From assembly GCA_963377175.1 (NCBI GenBank), contig CAUJNA010003238.1, positions 74,598 through 138,597 of the forward strand: a stretch of DNA of 64,000 bases, written 5' to 3'. Positions 41,788-53,039 of the stretch are shown here, piece after piece; the first letter of the stretch is position 1, and every line of letters begins with the position of its first letter. The translations under genes and the position numbers were made by a program. Source of the stretch: Effrenium voratum (lineage: Eukaryota > Sar > Dinophyceae > Suessiales > Symbiodiniaceae). The notes below the pieces were generated by a model. The model ran no database searches and was not told the origin of the DNA. It saw nothing but the letters and a program-made list of their open reading frames with translations.

Positions 41788-41967
41788 TATGTCATATGCC
41801 ATGGGGGGGGGTGTTGGTTGATCCTCATGTATATATGTTCCCACGGCTTTTTGGGGCCATCGGGCCCCCGCTCTCGCGCTCGTCTCCGGAGCTCGAGGCT
41901 CCGGCGGCCGCGTTCTCAAAGTCTGTGGCCTGGGCCTGCCGAAGCCGAAGCAGCTGGTCGAAGGTAT

Positions 41968-42104
41968 GGCTGTGGCTCTCAAAACCGTTTTGGGATCCCA
42001 TTGGATGGCAGGTGAATCCACCACCCATGTTCGTCTACTTTAGTGGGGATGGCCATGTCTGGGGGTGCGGAATGTCTGGGGGTACGTGCTTTTGACCCAT
42101 GGCC
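41968..42104. mobile_element. Family C MITE, copy C3
   Basis: GGCTGTGGCTCTCAAAACC at the left and TTTTGACCCATGGCC at the right, with TTTTGGGATCCCATT and TACTTTAGTGGGGAT inside. A small tandem duplication (TGTCTGGGGGT) occurs near the right end. Confidence 0.72.
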
Positions 42105-42109
42105 AGATC

Positions 42110-44000
42110 TCTCCTTGGAAAGTTGCAATGAACTGGGTGTCCATTGAAACTGCCGCGTTTGGAGGTTCCAAAAAGGGAGGTGGAGGAAACCCTGCTGGTT
42201 TGCTGGCCAAAACTGCTTGTTGTCCCCAACAAAAAATGGGGACTCTCTAAAAAAGCATAGCTGCACCAAGAAGACTTGGCCTTTTCTCCAGACCCTGAAG
42301 GAGATTTGAGTCATTGCTCTTGCCATGTTGTTGTTCATAGTCTGAACAAGCTGTAGGTGATCTCACAGCCAATAAATCACAGACTTCACAATGCGTTGCC
42401 CCTTCCTTTGCAATGCATTTATTTTCGAATAAACGCATTCCACTGGTGCATTCTCAGAACCAAACTTTGATTTCCAGTGCCCATCTGGATTCTATCCAGG
42501 CAGTTCAAACAATAATCACTGGATGTTCCGCAACTTACAGGTGGTGTCCAGGAGGTTTCTATATCAAAGCGCACTCATCTTCACGCACCCAAACACAACG
42601 GGCTCACGGGTGAGAGCTCACGGGTACCACCGGCGCTAGTATTCTAAACCATTACAGCCAGCCAAAAGCCCTTGGGGGCAAAAAACGGCACTCGGTTTTG
42701 CTAGTTGACGTTTAGGGGAACTCTCTTAAACGGAGAACAAAAGGGCACCACTCGAGGGTTGGGGTACTGTTAATTGCCCTCCTTACGCTAGCAATATGGC
42801 CAACACTTAACAGGCCACAGAAGGAAACATATCCTGCGGCCAGAGGCCTGCAGCAAATTAACATGCAAACCCCCACAAGCAAAATTCTAGAGGAAGCTTC
42901 TTTGGGAGGATCCCGGTTGTGAGTTTCATGTTAACTTGCAGGGGAGCATATCTGTGCGTCAAGTCCCTGAACAAGTCCAGCCACGACCAGAAAGCCAATA
43001 TAGATGCCCAAATGAGAACGAATGAAAACAAGCAAAGCTCCTTTACTTGCACCAAGCTGTCCATTCATGATAGCTACACCCTCGCAAGGACTGCAATCAG
43101 TAGTAATATTGACCAAGCACTGATTGACGAGCACACCGACACACACACACACACACATTTCACCTTCATTGATGAGGTGTGAGATACATAGTACGGAGAC
43201 AAGCAACACATATAACAAGACTCATTCAATACATGAATCCAAACTCCTCATGCAACCACATACAGTTTGGCTGGTGTTACAAGGCTTCAGCTGAATTCCC
43301 CACATGCTTCATCTGGATAAAATTGTATAGCATCACTGAATCACAGTGCTTCGTACATCGTTGGCCAGTTGCCGATGTAATCCTATTGAACTGGAAGTTT
43401 GATCGATTGGTCCCATTTTAAGGCTTGACTTTCGCGGCAGAAGCCACTGCCCCCCTCCCCGAAAAGGTGTTATATAGGACATTCTTGCGTTGTGATGCTA
43501 AAAACGAGAGACTATGAAGCGGCGTATAATTTCCAAATGTGTCTCTCCATCCACCTCTCCCTCCCTCTCTCCCTCCCTCTCTCCGAGTCGCCTCTGGAGT
43601 CCTGAGGGACTGCGATTTTTGTGGCGCACGGAACCCGGAAAGGAACCATTTACAGCACAAGGGGTACACGGCTGTGGATTTTATCTTAACCGCCTAACTT
43701 CGAAAGAACGAACGTGGGCAAACTCTTACAAGTTGGTCTTATTGCTCAGAGGTGCCCAAATAAACACACTCCACACTGGGGGTAAGGGCGCGATCTGCAG
43801 TGCTGCGGGTGCTTTCTTGGGGAATGCATTCTGCCGCAGCTGTGCGGAGTTGTTTGCTTTTCTGTCGAGCAGCTGAAGAGCGCAACTTTCGTTGGTGCAT
43901 ATGATTTGGCTTTTTCAAAGTAGGAATCGGACCCTCCCAAATGGGTGGCTTCCTTTCCTTTAAAACCATCCCAAAAGCGCACCGTCAAGAACAGGAACCA
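42110..44000. other. No supported gene
   Basis: Mostly A/T-richer sequence with a CA run, a CTCCCTCT tract at 43.55 kb and a decayed family F copy at 43.89-43.99 kb. TTGGAGGTTCCAAAAAGGGA at 42.16 kb recurs near 28.55 kb. Confidence 0.5.
43138..43157. repeat. CA microsatellite
   Basis: About ten CA units. Frames through it are not genes. Confidence 0.9.
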
Positions 44001-44304
44001 CGGCCACAATGCCTTGCAGTTTCGCCATTGAAACTGGGAACCGCCCAGCATCAAAGTCCAAGTCTGCAACAAACATACTGATTGAAAGCAGTCCACTCAA
44101 AAAACACTCGGCAACTAACCATGCCGGAACTGCATTCAACACACGAAATGACAAAGTGACTTTCGCGAGGCAATTCTGCCTTTACCAGGCTTCAATACCC
44201 TCGGCCCTTTGAGCAGGTTTCCCAATTCCGCCAGGAATCGATACATGACATGGCGCGAACCGTCATTGGAAGAGTTTTCCTTCGGAACGCGGCCCTGTGC
44301 ACTG

Positions 44305-44327
44305 TCATGTTAGTTGGGGGGAGGGTA
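44305..44327. mobile_element. Solo arm of family G MITE
   Basis: TCATGTTAGTTGGGGGGAGGG followed by TA matches the right end of copy G1. No left partner. Confidence 0.5.
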
Positions 44328-44429
44328 GTTTATATCGTTTCCCGCTAAACCTGGCCCCAGGCCCAGATCTGACGTTTCACCTCTTGCACCATTTGCAAAC
44401 CTCCTTGTCATTTTCACTCGAACACCCTT

Positions 44430-44550
44430 GCACATGGGTGTGTCTTTTTTATGGTACCCCTTTCTTGGTGGTAGGGAAACCAAAAGGCGAAACAATTATT
44501 GTTCTTGTTGGGGGGGGTGTCCCCAAACGACAAGGACACATCCAAATGTT
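44430..44550. mobile_element. Family F MITE
   Basis: CATGGGTGTGTCTTTTTTATG at the left, then GGTACCCCTTTCTTGG, GGGAAACCAAAAGGCG, GGGGGTGTCCCC and CGACAAGGACACATCC. One of the best kept left ends of the family. Confidence 0.75.
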
Positions 44551-44661
44551 TGGGGGACAGTCACCCCAGGCCACGAGGGCGAAATGAGCGGAAAAAACCG
44601 AAGCAAAGATGTGCGAGCATTCTTAAAGGAGACCATGTCATGTTGTTTTTCCCGTTTCAAA

Positions 44662-44888
44662 TGGCTGGTCAAAAATGGTACACAAAATTTGATTTCCTGG
44701 TAAATGGACACAAGAACTAAACGCTGCGGTCCATATCCTGGAGTAGTTCTGACCCATACCCAAATATGACTGTGGGTCAAAACCAATTGGATCCCATTTT
44801 GGGGTAGGTGAATTCACCACCCACTTTTAGAACCTATTTTAGTGGGGATTGGGATGTTCAGGTACGATTTGGATTTTGACCCATGGCC
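44662..44888. mobile_element. Two MITEs back to back (D3 and C4)
   Basis: Family D copy (44662-44762) with ends TGGCTGGTCAAAAATGG and TTCTGACCCATACCCA is followed within six bases by family C copy (44768-44888) with ends GACTGTGGGTCAAAACC and TTTTGACCCATGGCC. ATATG flanks the second copy on both sides. The closeness suggests a shared target preference or insertion next to an existing terminus. Confidence 0.7.
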
Positions 44889-45157
44889 ATATGGTCCGGA
44901 TTCCTTCCCCGGTACTGCTTGTTTGTTTCTATGAATTGGCACCCATTCCGTCCTCAGCTCCACCCGCCAGCCAATCTCGCCGCGAGGGTTGGAGGCGCGC
45001 GCCTGACGGGGTCGCAGTGGAATGCTTGTTTTGGGGGGATGGAGTTCTATCTGCGAAGCCAGCGGGAAATTCTGAAAATCCTTGCTTTTGCTGGGTATTT
45101 GGCAAATTTCCGGTGAACTTTCTGCAGCTTCTATTATTCTATGGAATGGGTGTGGAC

Positions 45158-45271
45158 TTGGGTGTTCTTTTGTGGGAGAAAATTGATGGAGTTACTTGGT
45201 GAATGAAACAACCTAATCATCCAGGTATCGCCATCTATTTTCTACCAAAACAATCAAAAAGGACACATCTG
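45158..45271. mobile_element. Family B MITE, diverged copy B3
   Basis: GGGTGTTCTTTTGTGGGAG at the left and the diagnostic CCAGGTATCGCCATCTATTT and CAAAAAGGACACATCTG at the right. Confidence 0.6.
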
Positions 45272-45664
45272 TGGTTGTGGAGTGGGCATCCTATGGGTTC
45301 CATGGAGTGGTTGGAAGGGTTGCTAACAAATAGGTGTGTCATTTTGTAGGCCATATGATTTTGTGGTCGTACGGAATGGATGGCTAGGTTGGAAAGCTCA
45401 TACCTCGCATGGCGCGACACGACCGCATGGTCAACATACCCTCTGATTTGTTGTCCAAAATGGGGATCCACAATTTGTAGTGGGATATCGAACAAATGAA
45501 GCCACTACCATTGGCATGATGATTATAGGACTGACTTGAACAACTCGAACGATAGAAACACTTGCAATGCTCTAGACCCTCTCATTAAAGGTTTGAGTCA
45601 ACCTTCATTGTTGTCCCCAAGTAGACGGATGGGCCTTGGAATATCTCAGGCACAATGCTACATG

Positions 45665-45885
45665 TTCTGGGTGGGTTTAGCATGGTGTAGAACGGCTTAA
45701 GGATGGTTAAGGTTGTGATGCAGTCCTCGTTGAAACAAGTGTGGGGAGGGTTTGTTGTTGGCTTAGGCCCGGCTTCTGGCGGGGTAGCTCTGGTTCAGGG
45801 TAGGTCTTGGGTTGGTTTACGGTTGATATGGGGTAAGTTTGAGGTAGGTTCAGCAGGTGCTTGGGTTGGCTTATGGATCAACCTT
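45665..45885. repeat. Second GGTTTAG/GGCTTAGG-like tract
   Basis: Loose repeats such as GGGTGGGTTTAGC, GGCTTAGGCCCGG, CAGGGTAGG and TTGGGTTGGTTTACGG, related in style to the 23.6 kb tract. It might mark another intron or an old satellite. Confidence 0.55.
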
Positions 45886-46429
45886 TTTGACAACAGCTGC
45901 GGTCAGCCTCGCATAGGCCTAGGAACATACAGGAATCACATGTAAAAAGTAATTGCAACACACCGGAAAAGCACAGTAGGACAACTGGCAATCGGCGCAT
46001 GCGGACCTGGAGGCAAATGGGAAGCTATAAGCCTGCGGAGAGGGGATGGGAGCTCAGTCAATATGGTGCCAAACAGTCCGGATCAAATGGAAATGGCCTC
46101 CGCGTTAAATCAGAAACTCTACGGGAGAGCTAACCCTGCAAATTCAGTGAAAGGCTCATTTGAAGACACCTAACTAGGAAAAAATGATAAATTAGTGTTT
46201 GTCCAACAAGTCCACGCCATTCCCTGTGCTTGGTCAAGCCACAGTTCGACAACAGCCATGCCGAATCATCGTATCTAAGCCAACGTGGTAACTATCAACA
46301 TTGCATACAATAAGTGCTTTTATGTTTTTAATGAGGGACCCTTTGGTGGACATCATCTAGTTGGGGATTCTTCACCAGCCGCTTTTCAGATATTGAAATT
46401 CATACAATGAGTCTGTCGTTTTGGAGCCT

Positions 46430-46625
46430 CACCCCCTTTTGGTTGGGTTTTCAAGTTGGAAGCCAAAAGGAACACTGAATCCATTTTGTCGCGGTCCCCC
46501 TTTTGGTTGGATTTTCAAATTGGAAACCAAAAGGAACACTGAAATCCATTTTGGGGGGGTCCCCCTTTTGGTTGGGTTAACAAAACAAAAAGGAAAAACC
46601 CGCCATTTTGGGGGGGTCCAAAACC
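46430..46625. repeat. Tandem triplication of the family F core
   Basis: Three ~70-bp units in the same direction each contain CCCCTTTTGGTTGGGTTTTC or a close variant, then GGAACACTGAA or GGAAAAACCC, then CCATTTTG followed by G-run TCC. Unlike the dispersed copies, these are head-to-tail, so they arose by local duplication. Confidence 0.85.
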
Positions 46626-46639
46626 AAAAGAGTTGCCTA

Positions 46640-48250
46640 TGCCCGAAACACCCGGCTGGCAACCTGAGCGCCCCTGCGGGCGGTGGCTTGAAACGGACAG
46701 TGCCCCAGTTCCTCGATCGATTGGCTCGATAAGTTGCAAGCCCTCATAGAACAAGGGAGCTGTAGTTGGGTGTCTTTTTGTTAGCCCCCCCCCCCAAATT
46801 GTATTATACCACTTTGAGTAAGATCCCTGTCCTTGCACTGGAGTTGCATTTCTTTTAGACCAAGACTTACATCTTGGCTTCTTGGGTGACAAAGTGAGGG
46901 ATTGAGAGGGTGGAGTCCATCAGAGAGCGTAGAACCAGCTGAAGAAGATTGAAGAAGACTGCCAGGCGGACATGCGCTCAAGTGTCGAAGTTTGTCAGCT
47001 TGCCCCTGGGAGGGTTTCAAATTGCCCAGTGAACTTGAGCAATTCTCTCCCAACCATGGATTCCGCCGGAGCTCTGGTCCCTCATAGAGGAAAATAGTCC
47101 AAGTCAGGCTCCCTTGCAAAGTGGGGCAACCGAAAAGGGTTCTTTATGGAGGGAATCTTGGGTTGCAACCGCCCGGCGAGGTCGCAACTTCATTCGCCCA
47201 TATATGTGTATTTCCTCACGCGCTTTGCTCGAGCAGTCACAGATAGAGCAACGAGCAACTGACAGTTCTGAATGGGCCAGCACTCTGATTAGTAATTCAG
47301 GCACGAGCGTGAACTCAATACAGGGTTGATCGCAAATGTTGGTTCATGGGGAGGACAAATGCCTTTTTGCTCAAAATCAAAGTGCCGCTCGGCAGACGAG
47401 AGAATGGAGGCTGCGTCAGCGACACTTCAAGCAAGTTGGAAACCTTGGCTCCAGTTGGCAAACGCTATTTGAGGTTTGGAGTACAGGAGTACACAGAGAA
47501 TCCTCACTCACCGAGAGGGCATCTTGCGAGTGTCGTTGGACTGGGGGAAGGTAAAACAACTAAAACACTTAGATACCATCTATTCCAAAAAGACAACATT
47601 GGTAACAGCTATTCGATAACAAGAAACGCTTGCATCTGTTTCTGAAGGCAGCACAATGCGGGTTCAACTCGAAGACCCCAAATATGACATGACTCTTGGG
47701 CATAGGATGCTGGATTTCTCGAAGCAGCACACCTACTCGACTGTAAAATAAATACGATCCTGGTAAAGATACTCACTGTTGTCATCGCAACTCTGCAATG
47801 CCTTTTTCATGAATCAAGAACAACACGTAGTGTGATATAATCAATGATACGTCATGCAGTTTTCCAAGGATCAATCAGCAAGCTAGTTGTGTTTGATCCT
47901 ATGACTTGCTTTGATAACAACATGTTAGAGCACATATCATGCTAGATTTCCGCCCGGAAAGGGGGCCAAGCCCTTGGATGAGGACCAAAGAGGATAGAAG
48001 ATGCGGACCAGCAGTTTATTTGTTGTGTTGTTCTTTCTTTGGGGGACTGAGTCATGGACAACTTCGCCACATTATGGAGTGTGAAAAGGCCATCATCACA
48101 AAATGTAGCACACTCTCTACTGCAAGCTGCCCCAATCTCGTCAACACCAACAGCTAAACAATTATACATGAGCCCTCACGCATGCGGCACGCCTTGGATT
48201 CATCCCAAGACATGATGTCTTGAAGTTTCCAACATTTCCGTTTCCAACAT
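46640..48250. other. No supported gene
   Basis: Short frames only on both strands. No recognised repeat besides a small TTTCCAACAT tandem at 48.22-48.26 kb. Confidence 0.5.
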
Positions 48251-48253
48251 TTC

Positions 48254-48582
48254 CTACATGTCCAACATTTGAGGCTTCGAGGTGTCCAGTGTTTTGAGGT
48301 GTTCAAAACCATTTCCTACCAGGGAAGGATAACTTAAGTTGCATTTGGCGTTGGACAGCTGCATCAGCATTACTAGGTCCTCCAGTAGAGAGGTTACAAT
48401 AAGGGTACCCTTTTTGTCTGTAGTCTGTTTTTGTAGGGGAACCCTCCCCCAAAAAAAGAAACGGTAAACGGGCACTGGGGGACATAGATTATATACTTGC
48501 TGTGGACTTCCAGACGTGCGCCGATCGCCGATCGGATCGGATCGAGGCTCGACGACTGGAGCTGCTCCCAGTGGTCACCCAC
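48254..48582 (-). CDS. Gene fragment split by a family E MITE
   Basis: On the minus strand, upstream of the element a G/C-rich frame reads GDHWEQLQSSSLDPIRSAIG and ARLEVHSKY. Removing the element plus one ATTA continues it as IMLMQLSNAKCNLSYPSLVG to TAG near 48256. Alternatively canonical splicing from AGCAA|GTATAT to the element end CCTAG| continues it in phase as NADAAVQRQMQLKLSFPGRK. Both solutions place the junction at the element. The upstream half is the more secure part. No family recognised. Confidence 0.42.
48373..48487. mobile_element. Family E MITE, copy E2
   Basis: A 115-bp element, CTAGGTCCTCCAGTAG at the left and GCACTGGGGGACATAG at the right, flanked by exact ATTA (48369-48372 and 48488-48491). 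Confidence 0.85.
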
Positions 48583-48612
48583 TGTAGCCTCAGCTCCGTG
48601 AGCTAAGGCGCT

Positions 48613-48722
48613 TCAGGGGTTGTCGTTTTCTCAGGGACCCTCTTTTTGGTTGGTTGTGAAGAGAAACCAACAGGAAAACCGAAGCCATTTTGTGAGTCCC
48701 CTAAAAAAAGACGCTCCCTCAT
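48613..48722. mobile_element. Family F MITE
   Basis: GGGTTGTCGTTTTCTCAGGG, CCCTCTTTTTGGTTGGTTG, GAAACCAACAGGAAAACC and CCTAAAAAAAGACGCTCCC. The GAAGCCATTTTGTGAG part superficially resembles the dinoflagellate spliced leader but belongs to the repeat. Confidence 0.7.
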
Positions 48723-48768
48723 GGTTCCCTTGTTTGCAACCTAGCTTTCATGCAGACTCCTGAAGCCA

Positions 48769-48795
48769 ACTCTCTCTCTCTGTCTCTCTCTCTCT
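48769..48795. repeat. CT microsatellite
   Basis: TCTCTC run with one G interruption. Confidence 0.9.
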
Positions 48796-49534
48796 TCTGA
48801 AGGAGCCAAAAGATTGCAACCCATCTTCGCCAAGGGTTCTTCAGATATGTGGAGTCCCATGGACACAGCACATGTGGACAAAGGGCCCAGCCGGATCGAG
48901 ACAACTTTGACTTGCGAGTCCGAGGGAGCCGTGGCTTCCACTTTCGATGCAAAGCTTCATAAGGCCCTTCTTTGCTTTGGATACTTGCAGAAAAGCCCCA
49001 CAAAGGCCCACGTGAGCTGGCAGTGCTTCTCTCCTGGTGGTTGAGACGCACAGCCACTCGCATGATCTTGCAGCAACGGACACGAAACAGATGCCAACTC
49101 TGTTGACTGATGCCCATGCAACGCCAGATCACCGCCTCCTATCTCAACGAGTGACCTTTGCCCACGTCTTAGCAGACTGTCCTCAGTTCAGCGATTGAGT
49201 CATAATGATGGCTTACTGAGTTTCGGAGAAAGGAAGGGCAATAGTTTGCATCGCTGCATCATGTTTGTACAAACCGTAGCCACTTCACTTCGGCGAGTGA
49301 TTACACCATGCAGCAGAAAGTTGGGATTAATCATACGAACGGCCTCACGTCAGGAGAAACCCACACTCAGAACTTCATACGGCCATTTGCCAGGATTTAC
49401 AATGCCCAGCTGACATGTGCCCTCACACCTGCTCCCATCGCGATCTCCCATTCAATGTCAAAAACAACACTTCGACCATCCAAGCTGTTGAGGTAGCTAC
49501 TAGCTACTGGGATCGTTGCACTCCATTCCTAATA

Positions 49535-49626
49535 TAAGATGAGTGTGTGTTTTGACGGAACGCCTTTTTGGTTTCCCTCTTGTTCACCCAAGCAAATGGG
49601 GTCCCCCAAAAGGGGTCCCCCCATGG
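49535..49626. mobile_element. Family F MITE
   Basis: GATGAGTGTGTGTTTTGACG, GCCTTTTTGGTTTCCCTC and GGGGTCCCCCAAAAGGGG. It ends a few bases from the stop codon of the minus-strand candidate at 49.63-49.76 kb. Confidence 0.65.
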
Positions 49627-49632
49627 AAATCC

Positions 49633-49755
49633 TCAGCGCCAGGCATTGTCCAGCTCCAAGCGCTCCCGGAACACGTTGAGGGGGTCGCGCCTCAGCCAGG
49701 CTGCCCAGCCCAGCAACTCACGTACGTCGCAATCAACGCATGCGTCGCATACGTA
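49633..49755 (-). CDS. Terminal exon candidate
   Basis: The minus-strand frame reads DVRELLGWAAWLRRDPLNVF and RERLELDNAWR, then TGA (49635-49633). It is rich in tryptophan, arginine and leucine with G/C third positions, one of the clearest coding signatures here. The upstream junction is uncertain, so the start is approximate. It lies downstream of the 50.3-51.3 kb candidate on the same strand. The plus strand is open too, but less convincing. Confidence 0.47.
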   Translation of the reverse strand, partial: YVCDACVDCDVRELLGWAAWLRRDPLNVFRERLELDNAWR

Positions 49756-50333
49756 GAAGTGCAGTCAGTTAAGCTATCGAAATTGACTTTGAATATCTTT
49801 GAATGTTCAATGCTGATGTGCGTGGTTGCATTCCAGCCTGCGTTCCATGCTGCTAAGTCAGCCAGCATGCATGGAAACATCAACAGGAAGAATCGTGTTT
49901 GAACACAAGCCAGGCTATCTGATCCTACAAAATGAACTTCTCGAACGCAGAAACATGAAGTACTACCGTCTTCGCCCTTCTCTATCGCGGGAAACTCCGC
50001 CACCAACTCCTAAACAGCGTCATTGCCTAATGCTTGCCGCCGACGAGAATTCCGAGATCTTCAGGCGGACGTACCACTCCAGGAAATTTGACCAACCCTC
50101 AAAGCATCTAGTCTCCAGCAACTTTCGAAATGCTGGAACAACGAAACCTTCTACATGTCTTCAAGGTTCACACGTGGATCGTCAGCAATCCACTGCACAA
50201 GCGGTCACACTGAACAGTATCACACCTGCAATCGCCCCATGCACTGCATCAAGACAAAGAACCCCTTCAAACAAGTGTTTGTCTTCACTTGGCAAAGCGA
50301 CAAATCGAACTGCCAACCTGCCCGATTCGCCCC

Positions 50334-51277
50334 CTATGCAGCTTCTAGCTGTGTCTGCGACCAGTGCTTAAAGGCCTGCCCAGCGCCGCAGCCCTCTTCC
50401 TTCTGTTCCTCCAGATCCCCGGAGACTTTTTCTGGAAATTCTGCCCGCTCGTCCCAGCCCAACCCTCAACCCAAACAAAGGCCTTCCCCAAAAGGAGAGT
50501 AGTCTTCTAAAACCCTTGTTCCATGATAGCGAGGGCACGTTTTTTTTGGAGTCGATCCCAATGTTGCGGGTTCCGAATCCACGCACATCGGGATTAGGGT
50601 TCAATCCACGAAGCTGTGCGTGCCTCTTGAGAGCACCCGTGTTTGAGATTCTCAACAGAAACCAAACGCATACCGCTCATGCGGGGCTCCCGCCCTTTGA
50701 GACCAGCCCGACTTGTGTATAAACAACAGCTTATCTGGGGGTAGCTTGTTCTGACCAGCATACCATAGCTTGTTCTGAGCCTCTGATAGCTTCTGACCAG
50801 CATTCAACAGGTGTCCTTTGTTGAGGTTGGTTGGTGGTTTTTGCCGGGGGAAACCACCATAGGTGGCATTTCGGAAAAATAGATGGCAGTGCTACATGGA
50901 ATTAACCCCATCTAACCAGTGCCATCTATTTTGAACCAAACCAACTTAAAAAGGACACCTATGGAAACCACGCCACCCACGTTACTTTGGCGGGAGCGCA
51001 CATCTTCTCCGCCGAAAGGCACGAAGAGCTGCGCCACGTGCCGCGCCAGGCGCGCGTCCACGCCAGCCGCCAGCAGCCTGGTGTCGCGCGCGTCCCCGCA
51101 AGATGGATGTCTAGGTCCTCCAGATTGGAGAGGGTAGAATAAGGCTACCCTTGTTTTATTTCTTCTATTTTAGTAGGGGAACCCTCCCCCTAAAAAGGGT
51201 AAAAGGGCACTACTGGGGGACCAAACATGTGTAGAGTTAGCTTGTATCAGGTTTCTTGAGGGTGACTGAGGTTTCAT
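50334..51277 (-). CDS. Multi-exon gene candidate with two MITE-bounded introns
   Basis: On the minus strand an ATG at 51277 (context CCACCATGA) opens MKPQSPSRNLIQANST up to the target site of family E element E3. The next exon (51110-50959, 152 nt) starts right at the element end CCTAG| and is almost all G/C at third positions: GDARDTRLLAAGVDARLARH and VAQLFVPFGGEDVRSRQ. It ends at CATAG|GTGTCC, the terminus of family B element B4. After B4, GAATGCTGGTCAG| gives an in-phase AIRGSEQAMVCWSEQATPR (50792-50731). A further exon at 50464-50334 after GGGTTGAG| reads GWDERAEFPEKVSGDLEEQK to TAG and also fits the phase. Family unknown. Confidence 0.45.
50808..50963. mobile_element. Family B MITE, copy B4 (long form)
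   Basis: A 156-bp element, CAGGTGTCCTTTGTTGAGG at the left and AACTTAAAAAGGACACCTATG at the right. Inner arms AGATGGCAGTG and CAGTGCCATCT make a second hairpin. No clear 8-bp duplication. Its right end provides AG|GTGTCC to the adjacent exon. Confidence 0.75.
51111..51226. mobile_element. Family E MITE, copy E3
   Basis: A 116-bp element, CTAGGTCCTCCAGATTGG at the left and ACTACTGGGGGACCAAAC at the right, flanked by ATGT (51107-51110 and 51227-51230). The right terminus is mutated relative to the other copies. Confidence 0.8.
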
Positions 51278-52260
51278 GGTGGCCTACCCTGCACACAAGG
51301 ACTTCGCGGAACTCTAGTTGTGGAAACCTCTTGTTCGCAAGTTGTTGCTCGTTTTGTGGGCAGAACACTGGATAACCCCTGCTCATTTGCTCGTCTCAAA
51401 AAAGAAGCCAGACAAGTTTGCCGCCCATGGTTGAATCCATCACTTGGAGGGAATTCATCTATTCTTACAATAAGGTAGTCTTGAAAGAGCTTCACTCTCC
51501 CCCGACTGTGATAGCATGTTTTGGGGCACACATGTTAGCGACACGAAGGGTTTCGGTCGACTGAATTCACCCGAAGGCTCCCTTCGGGATTCCTGTTGTT
51601 GAGCGGGGACTACGGACCGAATTGACCCAGCGCATTTGGACTTAGGCCAATGCTGCAGGATGGCAAGAATTCAGAGCCCTGGTTGAGCCGGGTACGGTGA
51701 CTCTGTGAGCTTGCAAAGGTAAACAGCTCCACATGAAAAACACATAACCCCAAAGGTTTACGTCATCACTCGTGGAAAGGTTGAAACTCATATGTCATTC
51801 GGACAGCAAATATGAGAAGTGCTGCTGAAGTGCTCGTCAAGCGGAACAAGAAGTCAGAGTACGTATTGCAGGAGTACCAGGCTTGATTCAATCTTCATCC
51901 AACTCAAGCAGGCCTGACTGTTCTTGGTGGGTGGCTGATGGAAATCCTGGAGAAATAGCTTCAACCCTGGTCGGTGTGGGAAGAACATGTCGCATTGAGT
52001 GTCCTCTATGCATGCTCCTCAGTCCGAACATCGGCCAAGCTGTGATCAAAGACCGATCCATTGCCTGCCTACAATTTGAACATGTGGACCAAGCACCGGT
52101 GTTCGAACGGAATGCAATAGTCACTTTCTCCATCAACTGAAACTACAGTCACTCTCTCAAAAAATAGAAACTCAAGAGGTAGATGTTGAAACATGACTCA
52201 ACCACCTCAGCTTTTGGCACCAACCCCAAAAAACATGTTGAGATGCTAGCCCATGTTCAC

Positions 52261-52397
52261 TCAACCTTCAGAATCATGGAATAACAAAGATCGACCAGAA
52301 CTGGGAAAGCAAAGGGAACCAACGCTCGGCTTTGAACAAGCCAGAATCAGCTGCAGGCTGACCAGATCCCGAGTCGTAGCAACGCTAGCGACGGCCT
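52261..52397 (-). CDS. Terminal exon candidate
   Basis: On the minus strand, ACCGAGCCTACAG| (exon from 52397) opens 44 codons to TGA (52263-52261): AVASVATTRDLVSLQLILAC and SVGSLCFPSSGRSLLFHDSE. Another minus frame across the same bases (DYNDVDVAVHEPSLQRPSLA) is also open, so the frame is not certain. Unknown family. Confidence 0.38.
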
Positions 52398-53039
52398 CTG
52401 TAGGCTCGGTTCATGCACTGCAACGTCCACGTCATTGTAATCCTGAGCTCAGGCGATGGAGGCTCTTCGGGCGTATCGTGAGGCCCCAAATAAGTTGAAC
52501 GAGGTTGTGGGGTACGTTAAAATCCCTTGAGCCATGACCAAAACTCCTTATATAGATCATCGTGATGGTTCCCTCAATAGGAAACATGATCATGATCCTT
52601 ACTACCGGGTGGATGACCATCCCTGTCGATCCCAAGTATGGTAAACGATTGCTGCCTGTTTAGCCCCTTATACGTTTTGACAAAGATTTGCCAGTCTGTG
52701 GATAGAGCGATGAACAAGCTTGCATGCCAACTGGGGCTGTAACTTGGCCACTCACCAACTAAGGGGAACTTGAAACCGCACGGTGTCCCTCTATTCAAAA
52801 GACAAAAAACAAGACCCCAGGACAAACTCAGTGCAACGTGGCCCAAACGTAATGTTCAAACCCCCAAACGGGCCACCTATACGGACCGCAAGATGTTTTT
52901 CGCCAAGCGGCTTTCGTCAAGAGCGGCCCGCTGTCGGCGAGGAACACCTAGGGGAACCATCGTAGGTCAGCTGAGTTTGGCGCTTTCAATTGGTGAACAG
53001 GGGGCTGAGACAAGCAAACTCCAAACCACCAATCTATGA

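Noticed and set aside
48675..48700. GAAGCCATTTTGTGAG resembling the dinoflagellate spliced leader
   Set aside because: It is part of the family F repeat and lacks the GGCTCAAG end; similar words occur in other copies. No complete leader found on either strand.
52880..53000. Exon-like frames on both strands
   Set aside because: At least four frames look plausible here and no splice motif decides. This locus shows that protein-like appearance alone is weak evidence in this sequence.
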